Part shown: positions 34,003 to 38,577 of the stretch, one piece after another | How the letters are laid out: each line of letters starts with the position of its first letter | Numbering within the stretch: position 1 is the first letter of the stretch | Assembly (NCBI GenBank): GCA_024228935.1 | Contig: JAAESX010000021.1 | Span: 1 to 38,577 of the forward strand | Origin: Pseudomonadota bacterium | Lineage (GTDB): Bacteria; Myxococcota_A; UBA796; CAJQPC01 | Length of the DNA stretch: 38,577 bases | Direction of reading: 5' to 3' | Notes under the pieces: model-generated | The model's database searches: none | Seen by the model: the letters and a program-made list of their open reading frames with translations, nothing else | Told to the model about the DNA's origin: nothing | Position numbers and translations under genes: made by a program

Positions 34003-34464
34003 TCAGTCCGCTCGAAGCTCGTCGATCAGAGCCGAATCGGCCGGCAGGTACAGGAACATCGGATCGAGCCCGCGTTCCTTCACGTAGACCATGGGGTACG
34101 GCTGAAGGCGGGCGTCCAACCAGATGAACGGGTAGCCGACGTCCACGCGATCCTCGTCGTGCGAGCGGAACACCAGCGTGCCGACCGCCTCGACGATGCA
34201 GCGATCCAGCTCGGGCAGCCCGCTGTCCGTCTCGTGCACGACCGCATCGGAGACCGTCCCGTCCGGTCGAATGACGAATGTGACGTAGACATCGCCGAGC
34301 TCGGTGCGCGCCCTGGCCTCGGTCGAGTGCTCGTAGCAGGCCGCGACCGTGGGCAGCTGCTCGAGCATCTGGGCGTGGACCTCGGGCGAGGTCAGGTACC
34401 GGCCCGTGGGCGCGGCGTCGGCCTCGCCAGGGGTGGCCGCGAGTGCCGAGGTCAGCCAGATCAC
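34003..34464 (-). CDS. Exported TonB-like C-terminal domain protein (AgmX/PglI type)
   Basis: 153 residues. A short signal (MIWLTSALAATPG) precedes a single TonB-C-like domain: EVHAQMLEQLPTVAACYEHS, GDVYVTFVIRPDGTVSDAVVHE, LDRCIVEAVGTLVF and the closing GYPFIW, as in the AgmX/PglI C-terminal family of Myxococcota. The two conserved cysteines (in AACYE and DRCIV) are typical and may form a disulfide. It lacks the long Pro-rich linker and the membrane anchor of true TonB, so it cannot itself transduce energy; a periplasmic binding role is likely. GTG start in a GTGA overlap with the end of the upstream lipoprotein. Confidence 0.82.
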   Translation of the reverse strand: MIWLTSALAATPGEADAAPTGRYLTSPEVHAQMLEQLPTVAACYEHSTEARARTELGDVYVTFVIRPDGTVSDAVVHETDSGLPELDRCIVEAVGTLVFRSHDEDRVDVGYPFIWLDARLQPYPMVYVKERGLDPMFLYLPADSALIDELRAD

Positions 34465-35261
34465 GGGGTGTCCACCAGCGTCGCTGCGACCTGGAAGTGC
34501 TGGTCCTGGGTGATCGTGGCACCCGACGCGTAGGATGCGACGACCTGTCGCTCCCAGGTCGCGTCGTGCCGCACCATCACCGCGTCCGAGGCGCGCATCC
34601 AGACCGTGCCGGTCACCTGACCGTTCATCGCCAGCTCCCCGTCCAGCCGATTGTCGTGGCCCTCAGCCTCGAGCTTGCCGGCGTAGTCGAGCTCGACACG
34701 ACGCGAGCCCGACTCGGACCGGGTCCCATTGCTCGTGTACTCGGCGACCAGCGTGCTCCGGAGCCCCGACTTGCTCGAGACCTGGAACGGCCACGAGCTC
34801 CGACGGAACGAGGTGTCCCCTTCCGAGACCACGGGGACGGTCGGCGAGAGCATCGGCAGCAGGAGGTCGAACACCTCGCCGTGCCGCGGCGCCCCGGTCC
34901 AGTGAGCGGCGTCGCTGAGGGCCAGGATCTGCCCGTCGTCGAAGGTCCGCAGCTCGACCGAGCGCCCCTCCAGACCGGACTCACGCCACGGTCCGTCCGC
35001 CGACGGGCCCTCGTCGAGCTCGTCGAACACGACGCGCCAGCCGATGGAGTCGTCGCGGAAGGTCCGCGAGCGCGTCATGACGACCGTCCCGCGCAGGTGG
35101 AGGTCCTGGTGGGCGAGGTCCTGGAGGGCCCCGAGCGGCGCGCCGTCCGCGTCCGTGCCGACCGTCTCGAACGAGCTCGCGACCGAGACCGAGTAGACCC
35201 GCGCCCCGCTCGACGCGGGAGCGGCGTTCTGGAGCCCGGCGCAGCTGAGGAGGAACAGCAC
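34461..35261 (-). CDS. Lipoprotein with ultra-short signal, unknown function
   Basis: 266 residues. GTG at 35261 gives MLFLLSC-AGLQNAAP: only six residues before the lipobox cysteine. The mature protein is beta-rich and reads like a lipid-binding or beta-barrel-like half shell (SVSVASSFETVGT, TVVMTRSRTFRDD, VELDYAGKLEAEGHDNRLDGELAMNGQVTGTVWM); no enzymatic motif. First gene of a five-gene minus-strand unit with the TonB-like, DPF-motif, DUF507 and second lipoprotein genes. Diverges from the MobA-like gene across 28 bases; a TAGACC/TTAGAC hexamer is 5-6 bases upstream of the start. Confidence 0.78.
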   Translation of the reverse strand: MLFLLSCAGLQNAAPASSGARVYSVSVASSFETVGTDADGAPLGALQDLAHQDLHLRGTVVMTRSRTFRDDSIGWRVVFDELDEGPSADGPWRESGLEGRSVELRTFDDGQILALSDAAHWTGAPRHGEVFDLLLPMLSPTVPVVSEGDTSFRRSSWPFQVSSKSGLRSTLVAEYTSNGTRSESGSRRVELDYAGKLEAEGHDNRLDGELAMNGQVTGTVWMRASDAVMVRHDATWERQVVASYASGATITQDQHFQVAATLVDTP

Positions 35262-35277
35262 GACGCGGTCTAACCCC

Positions 35278-35283
35278 TATGCT
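35278..35283 (+). promoter_or_regulatory. -10 hexamer TATGCT for a leaderless MobA-like mRNA
   Basis: TATGCT, six bases (GCGGCC), ATG at 35290. No Shine-Dalgarno sequence is present. Confidence 0.6.
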
Positions 35284-35289
35284 GCGGCC

Positions 35290-35805
35290 ATGCGCCTGCG
35301 TGCCGTCGTCCTCGCCGCCGGTGGCTCGACCCGGATGGGTCGCCCGAAGGCCCTGCTCCCGGTGGGGGCTCGCACGCTCGTCGAGGCGTGGGTGGAGCTG
35401 CTGTCCACCGTCGCCGAGGTGGTCGTCGTGGATGGCGCGGTGCCGCTCGGCCACCTCGTGCCCGCGCGAACCAACCCGGACTGGGCGACGACCGGCCCCT
35501 GGGAGTCCCTGCGGATCGGCCTGCACGGCCACTCGGGCCCAGCGCTGGTCACGCCGGTCGATGTGCCGCCCTGCTCGGCCGAGGACCTGGCCCGACTCGT
35601 CGCTGCACATGGAGATGCGCTGCTCAGCCACGGGGACGCGCCCGGACACCCCGTGCGCCTCGCGGACAGCGCTCGGTTGGTCGGGGCGTGCCCGCCAGGC
35701 GGACTCTCCTCCCTGCTCGTCGGCGCGGAATGGCTGCCCACCACGGACGCCGGGGTCGCGGCCAACATGAACACTCCTGCAGACGTTGGGCGCTGGCTGG
35801 GCTAG
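35290..35805 (+). CDS. MobA/MocA-like nucleotidyltransferase
   Basis: 171 residues, GT-A-like nucleotidyltransferase. The signature LAAGGSTRMGRPKALLP (8-24) and the metal-binding TPVDVPPC (about 87-94) are intact. Related enzymes attach GMP or CMP to molybdopterin (MobA/MocA) or act on sugar phosphates; this one is slightly shorter than E. coli MobA (194) and could use another acceptor. No molybdenum-cofactor genes are next to it. The gene is probably transcribed as a leaderless mRNA from TATGCT at 35278-35283. Its TAG stop lies within TAGGAT, the possible -10 of the next gene. Confidence 0.8.
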   Translation: MRLRAVVLAAGGSTRMGRPKALLPVGARTLVEAWVELLSTVAEVVVVDGAVPLGHLVPARTNPDWATTGPWESLRIGLHGHSGPALVTPVDVPPCSAEDLARLVAAHGDALLSHGDAPGHPVRLADSARLVGACPPGGLSSLLVGAEWLPTTDAGVAANMNTPADVGRWLG

Positions 35806-35808
35806 GAT
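35803..35808 (+). promoter_or_regulatory. Possible -10 TAGGAT of the repeat-protein gene
   Basis: TAGGAT, 18 bases before the ATG at 35827; a leader of about 11 bases would include GGAGG (35818-35822). The first three bases are the stop codon of the MobA-like gene, so readthrough transcription is an alternative. Confidence 0.4.
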
Positions 35809-35826
35809 CCGGGCCTCGGAGGCTCG

Positions 35827-38577
<2,751 letters not shown>

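Noticed and set aside
33959..34522. Longer N-terminus for the DPF-motif protein (frame open to 34522)
   Set aside because: It would overlap the entire TonB-like gene and has Arg-rich shadow composition; the protein-like sequence begins at MDVLDWLN (33958).

Overview
The window is a very GC-rich, gene-dense stretch (30 genes counting the two cut by the ends, no gene-free interval above 300 bases; the longest gap is 225 bases). Content points to a Myxococcota-like bacterium: Hanks-type kinases with long accessory domains, a MYXO-CTERM-like C-terminal anchor, an AgmX/PglI-type TonB-like protein, DUF507, MopE and thrombospondin-3-like repeats and many lipoproteins. The phylum is an inference from family content; class or genus cannot be read from the sequence.

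Layout. 1-3.8 kb: tail of a (Thr-Asp-Asp)n linker protein, a membrane GT2 glycosyltransferase, a small anchored protein and a GH3-family adenylating enzyme. 3.8-8.4 kb: a probable pseudokinase in an operon with a PepA-type leucyl aminopeptidase, converging on engB-rlmE (GTPase and rRNA methyltransferase in ribosome assembly). 8.5-11.4 kb: metallophosphoesterase, unknown exported protein and MtnA. 11.4-17.9 kb (minus strand): a 1318-residue kinase/cyclase-like/ATPase/TPR regulator, a left-handed beta-helix protein and an FG-GAP lipoprotein as one overlapping operon. 17.9-23.3 kb: a proteostasis block of lon, a zinc-finger-less DnaJ, clpX and yqgE/algH. 23.5-29 kb: M23 peptidase and membrane kinase (minus) diverging from an M14 carboxypeptidase with a surface-anchor tail and a lipoprotein. 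29-35.3 kb: a FliA/WhiG-type sigma factor behind a textbook sigma-54 promoter, converging on a five-gene minus-strand operon (two lipoproteins, TonB-like protein, a DPF-motif disordered protein, DUF507). 35.3-38.6 kb: a MobA-like nucleotidyltransferase, then a huge secreted protein with at least 26 Asp-rich Ca-binding-type repeats running off the window.

Expression signals. Several start codons sit exactly 6 bases after a TANNNT hexamer (1603 and 1565, 26009, 35290), which is the layout of leaderless mRNAs; this fixes starts that differ from the longest open frames. Others have classical promoters (TTGACA-N17-TAGGTT for the pseudokinase operon, TTGACG-N18-TAAGAT for clpX, -24/-12 for the sigma factor). 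GTG, TTG and probably CTG starts are frequent, with 4-base stop/start overlaps. Many exported proteins have export signals of only 6-12 residues with no basic residue. Hairpins overlapping or abutting stop codons, without a U-tract, end several converging units.

The genes mainly serve envelope biology, signalling and protein quality control. No phage, transposon, CRISPR array, rRNA or tRNA was seen.
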